From: an uncultured Mycoplasmatota bacterium
Lineage (GTDB): Bacteria; Bacillota_I; Bacilli_A; RF39; UBA660
Direction: 5' to 3'
DNA length: 9,159 bases
Assembly (NCBI GenBank): GCA_900551105.1
Contig: URUT01000046.1
Span: forward strand, 1-9,159
Shown here: in pieces, positions 1 through 7,758 of the stretch
Layout of the letters: the number at the start of each line of letters is the position of its first letter
Numbering within the stretch: the first letter of the stretch is position 1
The notes under the pieces: model-generated
The model's database searches: none
The model's input: only the letters and a program-made list of their open reading frames with translations
Told to the model about the DNA's origin: nothing
Made by a program: the position numbers and the translations under genes

Positions 1-2
1 GC

Positions 3-2714
3 TATCAAAAACTAGAAAACTTAAAAGAAAAATTATTTAAAGCCAAATTTAACATTCTATGTAATCTTGCAATAAGTAATGATTACGAAGGGATATCATT
101 TGATTCTTTCTTCAAAGAAGAACAAGCAAACTTAGAGACCGTTCTTCTTAATCTAATTAATGTAATATCAAAAGACTCATCAAGAAAAATCTATGAATCT
201 TATCAAAATGTATCAAAAGAAAATAATGGAACTATGCGAATAAACGAATACGAAAGGCTAGTTCGTCTTTCAAAGCAAATAATTACAAATGACAGCGGTG
301 AATTTAGCGCTAGTGACATTTTTAATACTCCATTTAAACTTGCTCTTCTTGCTAGTATTTCATCGCCAGAACTTATTACAAGTTTCTTTGATAATTACAT
401 GGTAAAAAGTAGGAACATTTATAAATACATTAACGACCTAAAAGCCTTTGACTTTTCAGATCAAATACCATTATCTACTTTTATGAGTTTTCTATCAAAC
501 GAAATAGAAGTTCCACAAAATGGAACCAAGCCAGAAATAATAACATTCATGAAATCTAATCCATCCATGTATATGCAAAGCAGTCAAAAACTATATGCTT
601 TAGTTCAGCTTTATTCATTAATTTTTAAAACAATCTTAAACACTAAAAACAATAGAGAAATACCAAATGGTGTCGAATATATTAGTGACGATTATGCGAC
701 GTTATTACATACACCAGTATTAATATATTATAGTGAGATTTTTAAACCGTTTATAGAAAGATTAAAATACGATAATACGCCAATTGAATTTCCAAGCTCT
801 TTAAATAGAATTAATTTAGATGTATTTTCTAAAATGTATTACGAAGTGACATTTGATAAACTAATAAATCTTGACCTTAAGCTAAAATTTAATGAAGGAT
901 TAAAAGAACTCATTTCCACAAGAGAAATGCAATTTGACACCATTGAATTTCCTTCAACAATCAAAAAAATTAGTTTATCACACCCACCACATGATTGGGT
1001 ATTTAATAATTACCTTGATTGTGAAGCTCTTGAAACTCAAGAAGGCTTCATAGAACTTCTAAAAGAATGTGATATGACCGAAGCATTATTTCTTCAGCAA
1101 TCAAAATTTCACTTTAATTATCCAGTTGAAGCTTTAAATTTTACTGTTGATACTAAGGAGATACCACGCAAAGAACTTAAACGAGCAATAGATTACTCAA
1201 ACAAAGACTATATTTTTAAGGTTTATAAATTGTTTGTGATCAAACTTAAAGAAATATATACTAAACTAGAAAATTATGCTAAGGCACTTGGAATAGAAAT
1301 AAATCATCAAATAAAACTAACATATAAAATGAAAGACATTTACGATCTTTATCAAAATATTGTTAAAAAAGCATCTAGCATCAATTTGCCTTCTACAATT
1401 ATTAGTGAATATAAAGTGTCTTTTCAAAAATCTCAAAATAATCAAGCAACTAAAGATGACGTCAAAAAACATCTCCAAAAATTAGAAATCTTAGTAAGTC
1501 TAGGACTAATAGATAAAAATAAATTTAAAAGTATAGTAGAAGAGTATTTTAATTATGCAATAGCCAGTTATGAAAGTAGTATCACTTCATTAAATGATTT
1601 ATCACCTCAAATAGCTGAAATCATCAAAGAAATAATGAAAAACAAAATATCAAATAATCAAACTCTTTCTTATGAGAATATTGACCAAGAAGAACTATTA
1701 AAAAAGAAACTTACAAGCAAAGCAATAACTCGTAATGACGCACTAAGACTAGAGGCAGCTTATAAGAGTTTATTCTTTACTAAAGATGAAAATAACATAC
1801 AAGATGGTATACTAAATAATCAGATATTATTAAAATTCTATAACGTACTAAATTATCCCAATCCACTAGAAAGAATCATTGAACTTTTTCAAAAAATCAA
1901 AATTAAAAATCAAGATTGTACAAAATTACTAAAAGAAATCACTTACGATGAACACTTTTGTGATGAAATTCCGTTGTTAACGTTATTAAAACTCATTTAT
2001 AGCGTTCCGCAAGAAAAACGGCTTGACGTGTTAGGAGAATCTTTATATAAAATATACAATTTCTATAATGTATTATCTCCGTCATTAGTACCAAATGAAA
2101 AAGAGTTTATTCTTCCTGGAATAAAAGTTTTTAGAATGAAACCAGCATATAATAACCCCGCGGAACAAATCACAATATATAAATTAAGAAAATATAAGCC
2201 TAGCACTATAACACTACCAAACGGACTAAGTGAAATCATATTAGATGGCCCTACAAGCTTCAATGGGGATATTTCTGCAGTAAATAAAATTATTTTAAAT
2301 AAAGAAATAGAACATCTATATATTCTAAACCATTTTTCAAATTCTTTAAATCTAACCGTGGAAATACCTACCGAACTAAAAAGTTTTACTATATTTAGAA
2401 TTAACCATAGTAGGGATGTAACTATCACATTTAATGATTATGAAAATTCCAAAATCTTAAATGATAAAACAGCTCTAAATAGTTTTTTAAGACAATATAT
2501 CGGTAACATAACTGCTTTTGATGGTTTTACTGGTAAAAGTATAAGAATAGTTTTAGCAAAACCTACTGGTGAGCAAATACCAATTGAAAGCTCAATCATA
2601 AGAGAAAAAGAACAAGTTGCTAATTCCAATTCTGAGCAAATTTTTAATGATATGAAAGCCGAAATCAAAAAATATCTTCCACAAGAAAAAAACTTAAGTA
2701 CATTTAAAAAATAA
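3..2714 (+). CDS. Large uncharacterised protein, 5' end outside the window; BspA-like beta repeats around a helical core
   Basis: I do not recognise this protein. The first ATG inside the window is at 234, but the same frame has no stop back to base 3, so the real start lies upstream. At least 903 residues are visible, ending at TAA 2712-2714. Numbering from base 3, residues about 261-325 and 736-810 contain short strand-like units of the form I-x-(F/L)-P-x-x-(L/I)-x-x-I-x-(L/F), for example IEFPSSLNRINLD, TIEFPSTIKKISLS and TITLPNGLSEIILD. These resemble degenerate BspA-type leucine-rich repeats (LRR_5). Between them lies a long stretch rich in Lys, Glu, Asn and Ile, apparently mostly helical. 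No catalytic motif or membrane segment is visible, and the N-terminus is unavailable for judging a signal peptide. It has the same AT-rich composition as its neighbours. It could be a surface or scaffold protein, but that is only a guess. The coding call is secure; the repeat assignment is tentative. Confidence 0.85.
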   Translation, partial: YQKLENLKEKLFKAKFNILCNLAISNDYEGISFDSFFKEEQANLETVLLNLINVISKDSSRKIYESYQNVSKENNGTMRINEYERLVRLSKQIITNDSGEFSASDIFNTPFKLALLASISSPELITSFFDNYMVKSRNIYKYINDLKAFDFSDQIPLSTFMSFLSNEIEVPQNGTKPEIITFMKSNPSMYMQSSQKLYALVQLYSLIFKTILNTKNNREIPNGVEYISDDYATLLHTPVLIYYSEIFKPFIERLKYDNTPIEFPSSLNRINLDVFSKMYYEVTFDKLINLDLKLKFNEGLKELISTREMQFDTIEFPSTIKKISLSHPPHDWVFNNYLDCEALETQEGFIELLKECDMTEALFLQQSKFHFNYPVEALNFTVDTKEIPRKELKRAIDYSNKDYIFKVYKLFVIKLKEIYTKLENYAKALGIEINHQIKLTYKMKDIYDLYQNIVKKASSINLPSTIISEYKVSFQKSQNNQATKDDVKKHLQKLEILVSLGLIDKNKFKSIVEEYFNYAIASYESSITSLNDLSPQIAEIIKEIMKNKISNNQTLSYENIDQEELLKKKLTSKAITRNDALRLEAAYKSLFFTKDENNIQDGILNNQILLKFYNVLNYPNPLERIIELFQKIKIKNQDCTKLLKEITYDEHFCDEIPLLTLLKLIYSVPQEKRLDVLGESLYKIYNFYNVLSPSLVPNEKEFILPGIKVFRMKPAYNNPAEQITIYKLRKYKPSTITLPNGLSEIILDGPTSFNGDISAVNKIILNKEIEHLYILNHFSNSLNLTVEIPTELKSFTIFRINHSRDVTITFNDYENSKILNDKTALNSFLRQYIGNITAFDGFTGKSIRIVLAKPTGEQIPIESSIIREKEQVANSNSEQIFNDMKAEIKKYLPQEKNLSTFKK

Positions 2715-2742
2715 ATCCCAGTCAATAATAGTCTCTTTAATC

Positions 2743-2771
2743 TAGATTTTTTTTAATAAATTTAGTACAAT
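2743..2771 (+). promoter_or_regulatory. Possible sigma-A promoter of ftsK
   Basis: A TACAAT -10 box at 2766-2771 is identical to the -10 of the suf promoter. The hexamer 17 bases upstream, TAGATT at 2743-2748, matches TTGACA at only three of six positions. The expected transcription start, near 2778, would leave a leader of only about 10 bases before the ATG at 2788. The -10 is convincing and the -35 weak. The promoter may be real, or ftsK may be read through from the upstream gene, after which I see no clear terminator. Confidence 0.4.
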
Positions 2772-2777
2772 GGATAT

Positions 2778-2782
2778 GGTGA
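2778..2782 (+). promoter_or_regulatory. Ribosome binding site that fixes the ftsK start
   Basis: GGTGA followed by five bases and ATG at 2788. The same GGTGA with a 5-6 base gap precedes sufS and fic, and a one-base variant precedes sufD. The earlier in-frame ATG at 2770 has no purine-rich site and overlaps the candidate -10 box, so 2788 is preferred. Confidence 0.7.
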
Positions 2783-2787
2783 ATAGT

Positions 2788-5025
2788 ATGGCAAAGAAGA
2801 AAAAACGTAAAAACAGTGATGAAGGTAAAGTAAAATTTAGTTCCGAGCTAACTGGTCTTATCCTTGTTTTAGTAAGTATAATTGGGATAGGTAACTTTGG
2901 CCCTGTCGGACATATTGTTAAATCATTTTCTATCTTTTTAATGGGAACTTGGTGGTCAATATTTATCATAATTTTACTTATCTTAGGCTTATTTATGATT
3001 ATTAAAAGAGAACCACCAAAATTCTTTAGTGGTAGACTAATTGGTTTATATATTGTTTTAATTGCTCTTTTAGCGTTTTCTCATATAGATTATATAAATG
3101 ATGCAGCAAAAATTAAAACTAATGATGTTTTTCAAAATACCATCAATAATTTCATGACAACAATTAGTGATACAAACTACTTAAATATTGGTCAAACTGG
3201 TGGTGGAATTATTGGTGCATTCTTTGCTTGGGGGCTAGTAAATCTCTTTGATATCAAAGGAACTTACATAATCCTAGGCGTTCTTGGTGCATTTGGTCTA
3301 TTCATGTTATTTGACTTATCATTTGGTGACATGTTTAAGAAAATTGGTAATATCTTTAAAAAGATTAATAAAGGTGTGTCAGAATCAAGTCTATTTAAGC
3401 CATCAGAAGACGATGATGAAACTGGAGCTATCATAACTCACAGTGAACCTGATGCAGCAGATGTAAAAGAAGAATCCAAAGTAATTATTACAAGTTCAGA
3501 AGACTTAAAAAATTATCATACTGAAGAGCCTGAAAAAGAACCTAAACCAGCCATTACCGTAGATAATACGCCTGCTCAAGCTGGTGAATACAAACTACCA
3601 TCATTAGATATTTTAAATCCAGTTAAGAAAAGCACTAAAGGCAATACCACCGAATTCTTAAATCAAAACCGTATTGCTCTTGAAAAAGTACTAAGTGATT
3701 TTCAAATAACCGGTAAAGTAGTTGCTATTCATGAAGGCCCAGCTGTAACTCAATTTGAAGTAGAAATTAAAGCTGGTACTAAAGTAAGTAGGATTACCAG
3801 TATTAATAAAGAAATTGCTCTAGCACTAGCAGCCAAAGACGTTAGAATAGAAGCTCCAATTCCTGGCAAAAGTACTGTCGGAATTGAAATACCAAATAGA
3901 AATATTGCTTCTGTTCCACTTAGAGAAGTCTTAAATAGCATTCCTAAAAATATGGCCGATGCTAAAATCTTAGTTGCCCTAGGAAAAGACCTAATGGGAA
4001 GAACCTGCTGTGGCGACATCTCAAAAATGCCTCACTTACTAGTAGCTGGTTCTACTGGTAGTGGTAAATCTGTATGTATTAATAGTTTCATTGCCTCAAT
4101 CTTAATGTTCATGAAACCCGATGAAATCAAATTAGTATTAGTAGATCCTAAAAAAGTAGAACTATCTAACTATAACGGAGTACCACACTTACTATGTCCA
4201 GTTGTAACTGACCCTAAAAAAGCCAACGTTGCTCTTCAAAAGATTGTAATTGAAATGGAAAGAAGATACGACCTATTTAGTGAAGCCGGTGCTAAAAACA
4301 TTAAAACTTATAATGAAATTATTGAAAAGAAAAATAAAGCAAACGATGTAAGCGTTCCAAAACTACCATATATAGTAGTAATCATTGACGAACTTGCTGA
4401 CTTAATGCTAGTTGCTGCCAAAGAAGTAGAAGACTCAATTATGCGTATTACCCAAATGGCTCGTGCCGCTGGTATCCATTTAATCGTTGCAACTCAAAGG
4501 CCATCAACTGACGTTATCACTGGTGTCGTAAAAGCCAATATTCCATCAAGAATTAGCTTTGCCGTAGCAAGTCAAATTGACTCTCGTACAATCCTAGATG
4601 CTGCTGGAGCTGAAAAACTACTTGGAAAAGGTGATATGTTATACTTACCAATGGGTGAAAACACACCAACTCGTATTCAAGGTACATTTATCTCTGATGA
4701 AGAAATAGAGCGTTTAATAGACTATGTATCTCATGAGCAACTAGCAAAATACGATAATTCAATTACTGAAGTACCAGATGATCACATGGCTGGCGCAGAT
4801 AGTCCTAAAGAAGAATATGATGATCCAATGTACAATGAAGTAGTAGACTTTGCTATTCAAACTGGCAAAATCAGTGCTTCGCTAATTCAAAGAAGATTTA
4901 GATTTGGCTACAACCGTGCTGCTAGAATCATTGACCTATTAGAAGAAAGAGGAATAATTGGAGGCCCAAACGGGTCAAAACCAAGGGAAGTCCTAGTTAA
5001 AATAGAAAACAAACCTGAAGAATAA
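2788..5025 (+). CDS. ftsK: DNA translocase FtsK/SpoIIIE
   Basis: Membrane-anchored, ATP-driven DNA pump that clears chromosomal DNA from the closing division septum. With the 2788 start it is 745 residues, a little shorter than B. subtilis SpoIIIE. After a basic Lys-rich N-terminus come hydrophobic segments at about 21-41, 46-72, 82-100 and 138-177, the last opening with GGGIIGA as in SpoIIIE-type proteins. An acidic linker of low conservation follows (about 200-285). The alpha domain begins near 310 (VVAIHEGPAVTQFEVEI). The RecA-like motor has Walker A GSTGSGKS at 421-428, Walker B ending in D534-E535, and the conserved ATQRPSTDVITG stretch. The C-terminal winged helix (gamma, about 679-745) has QRRFRFGYNRAAR at 701-713, the element that reads orienting DNA motifs in this family. 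All key residues are intact. It sits alone between an unknown gene and the suf operon, so neighbours add nothing. FtsK and SpoIIIE cannot be separated from sequence alone. Confidence 0.97.
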   Translation: MAKKKKRKNSDEGKVKFSSELTGLILVLVSIIGIGNFGPVGHIVKSFSIFLMGTWWSIFIIILLILGLFMIIKREPPKFFSGRLIGLYIVLIALLAFSHIDYINDAAKIKTNDVFQNTINNFMTTISDTNYLNIGQTGGGIIGAFFAWGLVNLFDIKGTYIILGVLGAFGLFMLFDLSFGDMFKKIGNIFKKINKGVSESSLFKPSEDDDETGAIITHSEPDAADVKEESKVIITSSEDLKNYHTEEPEKEPKPAITVDNTPAQAGEYKLPSLDILNPVKKSTKGNTTEFLNQNRIALEKVLSDFQITGKVVAIHEGPAVTQFEVEIKAGTKVSRITSINKEIALALAAKDVRIEAPIPGKSTVGIEIPNRNIASVPLREVLNSIPKNMADAKILVALGKDLMGRTCCGDISKMPHLLVAGSTGSGKSVCINSFIASILMFMKPDEIKLVLVDPKKVELSNYNGVPHLLCPVVTDPKKANVALQKIVIEMERRYDLFSEAGAKNIKTYNEIIEKKNKANDVSVPKLPYIVVIIDELADLMLVAAKEVEDSIMRITQMARAAGIHLIVATQRPSTDVITGVVKANIPSRISFAVASQIDSRTILDAAGAEKLLGKGDMLYLPMGENTPTRIQGTFISDEEIERLIDYVSHEQLAKYDNSITEVPDDHMAGADSPKEEYDDPMYNEVVDFAIQTGKISASLIQRRFRFGYNRAARIIDLLEERGIIGGPNGSKPREVLVKIENKPEE

Positions 5026-5030
5026 TAATG

Positions 5031-5059
5031 AAAGGATTAAAGAATTTTAGTCCTTTTTT
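5031..5059 (+). terminator. Rho-independent terminator after ftsK
   Basis: An 11-bp stem pairs 5031-5041 (AAAGGATTAAA) with 5046-5056 (TTTAGTCCTTT), with one G-U pair (5037/5050) and a four-base loop GAAT. The T-run spans 5054-5059. It starts five bases after the ftsK stop and separates ftsK from suf. Confidence 0.9.
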
Positions 5060-5072
5060 CTTATCTCTAAAT

Positions 5073-5092
5073 AATTGAAAATTAATTCAATT
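5073..5092 (+). repeat. Inverted repeat over the suf -35 box, candidate operator
   Basis: AATTGAA (5073-5079), six bases, then its exact reverse complement TTCAATT (5086-5092). It covers the whole -35 hexamer, a position where a bound protein would block RNA polymerase. Iron-sulfur operons are often controlled by iron- or cluster-sensing repressors, but the arms do not match a Fur, PerR or IscR box that I know. In DNA this AT-rich a 7-bp dyad can arise by chance. Confidence 0.3.
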
Positions 5093-5103
5093 TTTGCTAC
5101 AAT
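5075..5103 (+). promoter_or_regulatory. Sigma-A promoter of the suf operon
   Basis: TTGAAA at 5075-5080, a 17-base spacer, and TACAAT at 5098-5103 preceded by TGC, giving an extended -10. The start of transcription is expected near 5110, about 26 bases before the sufC ATG. Placement between the ftsK terminator and sufC makes it the promoter for all four suf genes. Confidence 0.85.
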
Positions 5104-5135
5104 AATAACGGTTTTATAGGAAAAGAGGAATTAAT

Positions 5136-5900
5136 ATGCTTAAGATAGTAGATTTAAGTGTTAATATAGATAATAAAAATATTTTACATAACTTTAATTT
5201 AAACATCAATAAAGGTGAAATCCATGCAATTATGGGGCCTAATGGAATTGGCAAAAGTACCATCTGTAAAACAATTATGGGCAGTGAAGACTACAAAATA
5301 ACAAACGGCAAAATTTACTTTAACGCCGAAGACTTAGAAAATTTACAAACCAATGAAAGAGCACTTAAAGGCATCTATTTGGTAGATCAAAGTCCTATTG
5401 AAATACCAGGCGTAACTAACGCCGAAATGTTAAGAAGAGCAATCAGCATTAAAACTGGCAAAAACGTTCCTATTTTTGAATTTAATAAAAAAATGGAAGA
5501 GTACTGTGACAAACTTCATATTCCACACAGCTTTATTCATCGTGGTATAAATGAAGGAATGAGCGGCGGTGAAAGAAAAAAATGCGAGCTTCTACACCTT
5601 TGGATGTTAGAACCAAAACTAATAATCCTAGATGAGTTAGATAGTGGCCTAGACGTTGATAGTCTAAACATCGTATGTCAAAACCTAAACGAATACTTTA
5701 ACACTCACGACTGTGGCATTCTCTTAATTACCCATCATAAAGATTTAGTAGAAAAACTAAACGCCACTCACATTCACATCATCAAAGATGGAACAATTGT
5801 CTCAGAAGGTGGCCAAGAACTTGCAGAAAAAATTGAAAAAGAAGGATATAGTGCTTTTTCTAGTACAAATAAAGTAAGTGATAATAATGAAAGAGAATAA
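5136..5900 (+). CDS. sufC: SufC, ATPase of the SUF Fe-S cluster assembly complex
   Basis: Cytoplasmic ABC-type ATPase that, without any membrane partner, binds SufB/SufD and uses ATP to open the scaffold during cluster assembly. It has 254 residues, the usual family length. Walker A is GPNGIGKST (34-42), with Ile where Ser or Ala is common. The Q-loop is at Q85 (VDQSPIEIPGV). The signature is SGGE (143-146), followed by RKKCE. Walker B runs into LDELDSGLD (165-173), the D-S-G-L-D form that sets SufC apart from transporter ATPases. H200 in LLITHH is the switch histidine. AGAGGAA at 5124-5130 is the ribosome binding site. It is the first gene of the operon, and its last 14 bases overlap sufD. 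Confidence 0.96.
   Translation: MLKIVDLSVNIDNKNILHNFNLNINKGEIHAIMGPNGIGKSTICKTIMGSEDYKITNGKIYFNAEDLENLQTNERALKGIYLVDQSPIEIPGVTNAEMLRRAISIKTGKNVPIFEFNKKMEEYCDKLHIPHSFIHRGINEGMSGGERKKCELLHLWMLEPKLIILDELDSGLDVDSLNIVCQNLNEYFNTHDCGILLITHHKDLVEKLNATHIHIIKDGTIVSEGGQELAEKIEKEGYSAFSSTNKVSDNNERE
5876..5881 (+). promoter_or_regulatory. Ribosome binding site that fixes the sufD start inside sufC
   Basis: AAGTGA, then five bases and ATG at 5887. This has the same geometry as GGTGA-N5-ATG of ftsK and sufS. The in-frame GTG at 5878 lies within this site and has no site of its own, so the ATG is the better start. Confidence 0.55.
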
Positions 5901-6561
5901 TATAGTATTAGATAATGTTAAATTATTAAAAAGTAATTTATATATTTATCAAAAAGAAATAAAATCTTTAGAAGTTTTAAATGATGCCCAAGTAAATATT
6001 TGTAGTAGTCCTATAAATAACTTAAAAATAACTGTCAAAAAAAATGCTCATTTAGAAATAAACTATTTTAATATCATAGAAAAAGCTGAAACAAACATCA
6101 ATATAGAATTAGAAGAAAATTCTAAGCTTACCTTAAACCACTCATTTATTACCAAAGATGAATATAAATTAAACATTATATCTAATTTTTTAAATGAAAA
6201 TTCAAAACTAACCATTAATCTTTTTGGAATAAATAAGGAAAATACCGTGATAAATATTGATGGCTATATAAACAAGGACAAAGTCAACAATGAACTACTA
6301 GAAAACGTTAGAATAATTAATATTGGCAAAGGCAAAACCGTAGTAATACCAAATATGTTAATCCAAACTGGTAAAGTAATCGCTAATCATAACGTTACTA
6401 TTTCTTCTGTACCCAGCCGTGAATTAAAATATTTGATGAGTAAAGGAATAGATAATGAAAGTGCTAAAGAACTAATCTTAACTGGGCATCTAATTAAAAC
6501 AATAAGTGATCTTAAATTACAAACCAAAATAAAAGAATTAATAAAAACGGAGGTGATATAA
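5887..6561 (+). CDS. sufD: Short SufD-like Fe-S cluster scaffold protein (SufB/SufD family)
   Basis: Scaffold subunit expected to pair with SufC. From the ATG at 5887 it has 224 residues, about half the roughly 420-470 of normal SufD or SufB. What remains is the right-handed beta-helix core, seen as alternating short strands (about 15-165), and the C-terminal helical part. The N-terminal helical domain is missing. The diagnostic C-terminal stretch is present: P155, V164-A166, H168, then LKYLMSKGI (180-188) and AKELILTGH (193-201), matching the family pattern of DVK-x-x-HGAT, YL-x-SRGI and A-x-x-x-L-x-x-GF. H168 aligns with E. coli SufD His360. G149 falls where SufB has its assembly cysteine, and the only cysteine in the protein is C39, so it is SufD-like rather than SufB-like. 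It overlaps sufC by 14 bases and abuts sufS. No frameshift is visible, so the shortness looks genuine. Confidence 0.85.
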   Translation: MKENNIVLDNVKLLKSNLYIYQKEIKSLEVLNDAQVNICSSPINNLKITVKKNAHLEINYFNIIEKAETNINIELEENSKLTLNHSFITKDEYKLNIISNFLNENSKLTINLFGINKENTVINIDGYINKDKVNNELLENVRIINIGKGKTVVIPNMLIQTGKVIANHNVTISSVPSRELKYLMSKGIDNESAKELILTGHLIKTISDLKLQTKIKELIKTEVI

Positions 6562-7758
6562 ATGCATCGCGAAGATTTTCCAATGTTAAACCAAGACATA
6601 ATATATTTAGATAATGGAGCAACAACCTTTAAACCACAGTGTGTAATAGATAAAATGAATGAATACTACGAAAAATACAGTGCTAATGCTCATAGAGGCG
6701 ATTATAGTATTAGTTACAAAGTAGACGTTGAATACGAAAACGCTAGAAAAATCGTGGCCGAATTTATTGGTGCTGATACCGATGAAATAGTCTTTACTTC
6801 AGGAGACACAGCAAGTTTAAACTATATAGCAACAGGATTTTTTGATAATCTTTTAGAACCAGGAGACGAAATAATAATTACTAACGCTGAACACGCAAGT
6901 AACGTTTTACCATGGTTTAGATTAGCAAATAAACATGACTTAAAAATTAATTACATACCTTTAGATAGTAACCTTCACGTAACTTTAGAAAACCTAAAGA
7001 CGGTTGTAACACCAAAAACTAAAGTAATTGCAATTGCTGAAATAACTAATGTTGTAGGGGACGTAAGACCAATTAAAGAAATTACTGACTTTGCTCACGA
7101 AAATAACATTTTTGTAGTAGTAGATGGAGCTCAAAGTGTACCACATAAAAGTGTAAACGTTAAAGAAACCGGCATCGACTTCCTAGCATTCTCAGGACAC
7201 AAAATGTGTGGACCAACCGGTATCGGGGTTTTATATGCTAAAAGAGAATTACTAACTAACATAGAACCTTTAATCCTTGGTGGTGGAATGAATGAATCAT
7301 TTGACAATGAAAAAGAAATCTACCTAAAAGAAATACCTCATAGATTAGAAGCAGGAACACCTAATATCGCTGGAGCTATTGGCTTAGGAGAAGCTATTAA
7401 ATACTTAAGTAACATTGGTATGGACAAAATAGCAATTTACGAACAAAAACTAAAAGAATATCTAACAAACAAATTAAAAAAAATACCATATATAAATATT
7501 GTAAACGAAGAAGCAGACAGTGGTATCGTAGCATTTAATGTAGAAGGAATCTTTAGTCAAGACGTTGCCTACTACCTAAATAAATATAACATCTGCGTAA
7601 GAGCAGGAAACCACTGTGCTAAAATTTTAAAAAAATCAATTGGTGTTAAAAACACTGTAAGAGTAAGCTTATATTTCTATAATACATATGAAGAACTAGA
7701 TGCTCTAGTAGAACTATTAAGTAATAAAGATAAAATAATGAAAGAAATGATAGAATAA
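6562..7758 (+). CDS. sufS: SufS, group II cysteine desulfurase
   Basis: PLP enzyme that converts L-cysteine to alanine and holds the released sulfur as a cysteine persulfide for transfer to SufU. It has 398 residues, normal for the family. Visible landmarks are YLDNGATT near the N-terminus (15-22), H111 (AEHASN) expected to stack on PLP, VDGAQ with D188 and Q191 contacting the cofactor, SGHK with H213 and the PLP-bound K214, the RLEAGTPN stretch near 340 bases before the end of the large domain, and RAGNHCAK with the catalytic C352. The last motif is usually RAGHHCAQ, so two non-catalytic positions vary. It starts on the base after the sufD stop. A strong GGAGGTGAT site (6549-6557) lies inside the end of sufD, suggesting that SufS is translated well and coupled to SufD. 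Confidence 0.96.
   Translation: MHREDFPMLNQDIIYLDNGATTFKPQCVIDKMNEYYEKYSANAHRGDYSISYKVDVEYENARKIVAEFIGADTDEIVFTSGDTASLNYIATGFFDNLLEPGDEIIITNAEHASNVLPWFRLANKHDLKINYIPLDSNLHVTLENLKTVVTPKTKVIAIAEITNVVGDVRPIKEITDFAHENNIFVVVDGAQSVPHKSVNVKETGIDFLAFSGHKMCGPTGIGVLYAKRELLTNIEPLILGGGMNESFDNEKEIYLKEIPHRLEAGTPNIAGAIGLGEAIKYLSNIGMDKIAIYEQKLKEYLTNKLKKIPYINIVNEEADSGIVAFNVEGIFSQDVAYYLNKYNICVRAGNHCAKILKKSIGVKNTVRVSLYFYNTYEELDALVELLSNKDKIMKEMIE

Noticed and set aside
2706..2754. Possible terminator between the large gene and ftsK
   Set aside because: AAATC near 2713-2717 can pair with GATTT at 2745-2749, followed by T residues, but the loop would be about 27 bases and the stem weak. AATCTAGATT just before the T-run is a palindrome with no room for a loop. 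Neither is a convincing terminator.
2770..2787. Earlier ftsK start at ATG 2770
   Set aside because: It has no ribosome binding site and overlaps a good -10 box, whereas ATG 2788 has GGTGA at the usual distance.
2063..2969. Several minus-strand open frames across the end of the large gene and the start of ftsK
   Set aside because: They lie opposite clear + strand genes, are Leu/Ile/Ser-rich low-complexity translations with no recognisable motif, and look like by-products of AT-rich coding on the other strand. The same applies to the minus-strand frames at 3750-4019, 6387-6599 and 7811-8035.
5878..5886. GTG 5878 as the sufD start
   Set aside because: The GTG sits inside the AAGTGA site that serves ATG 5887 and has no upstream site of its own.
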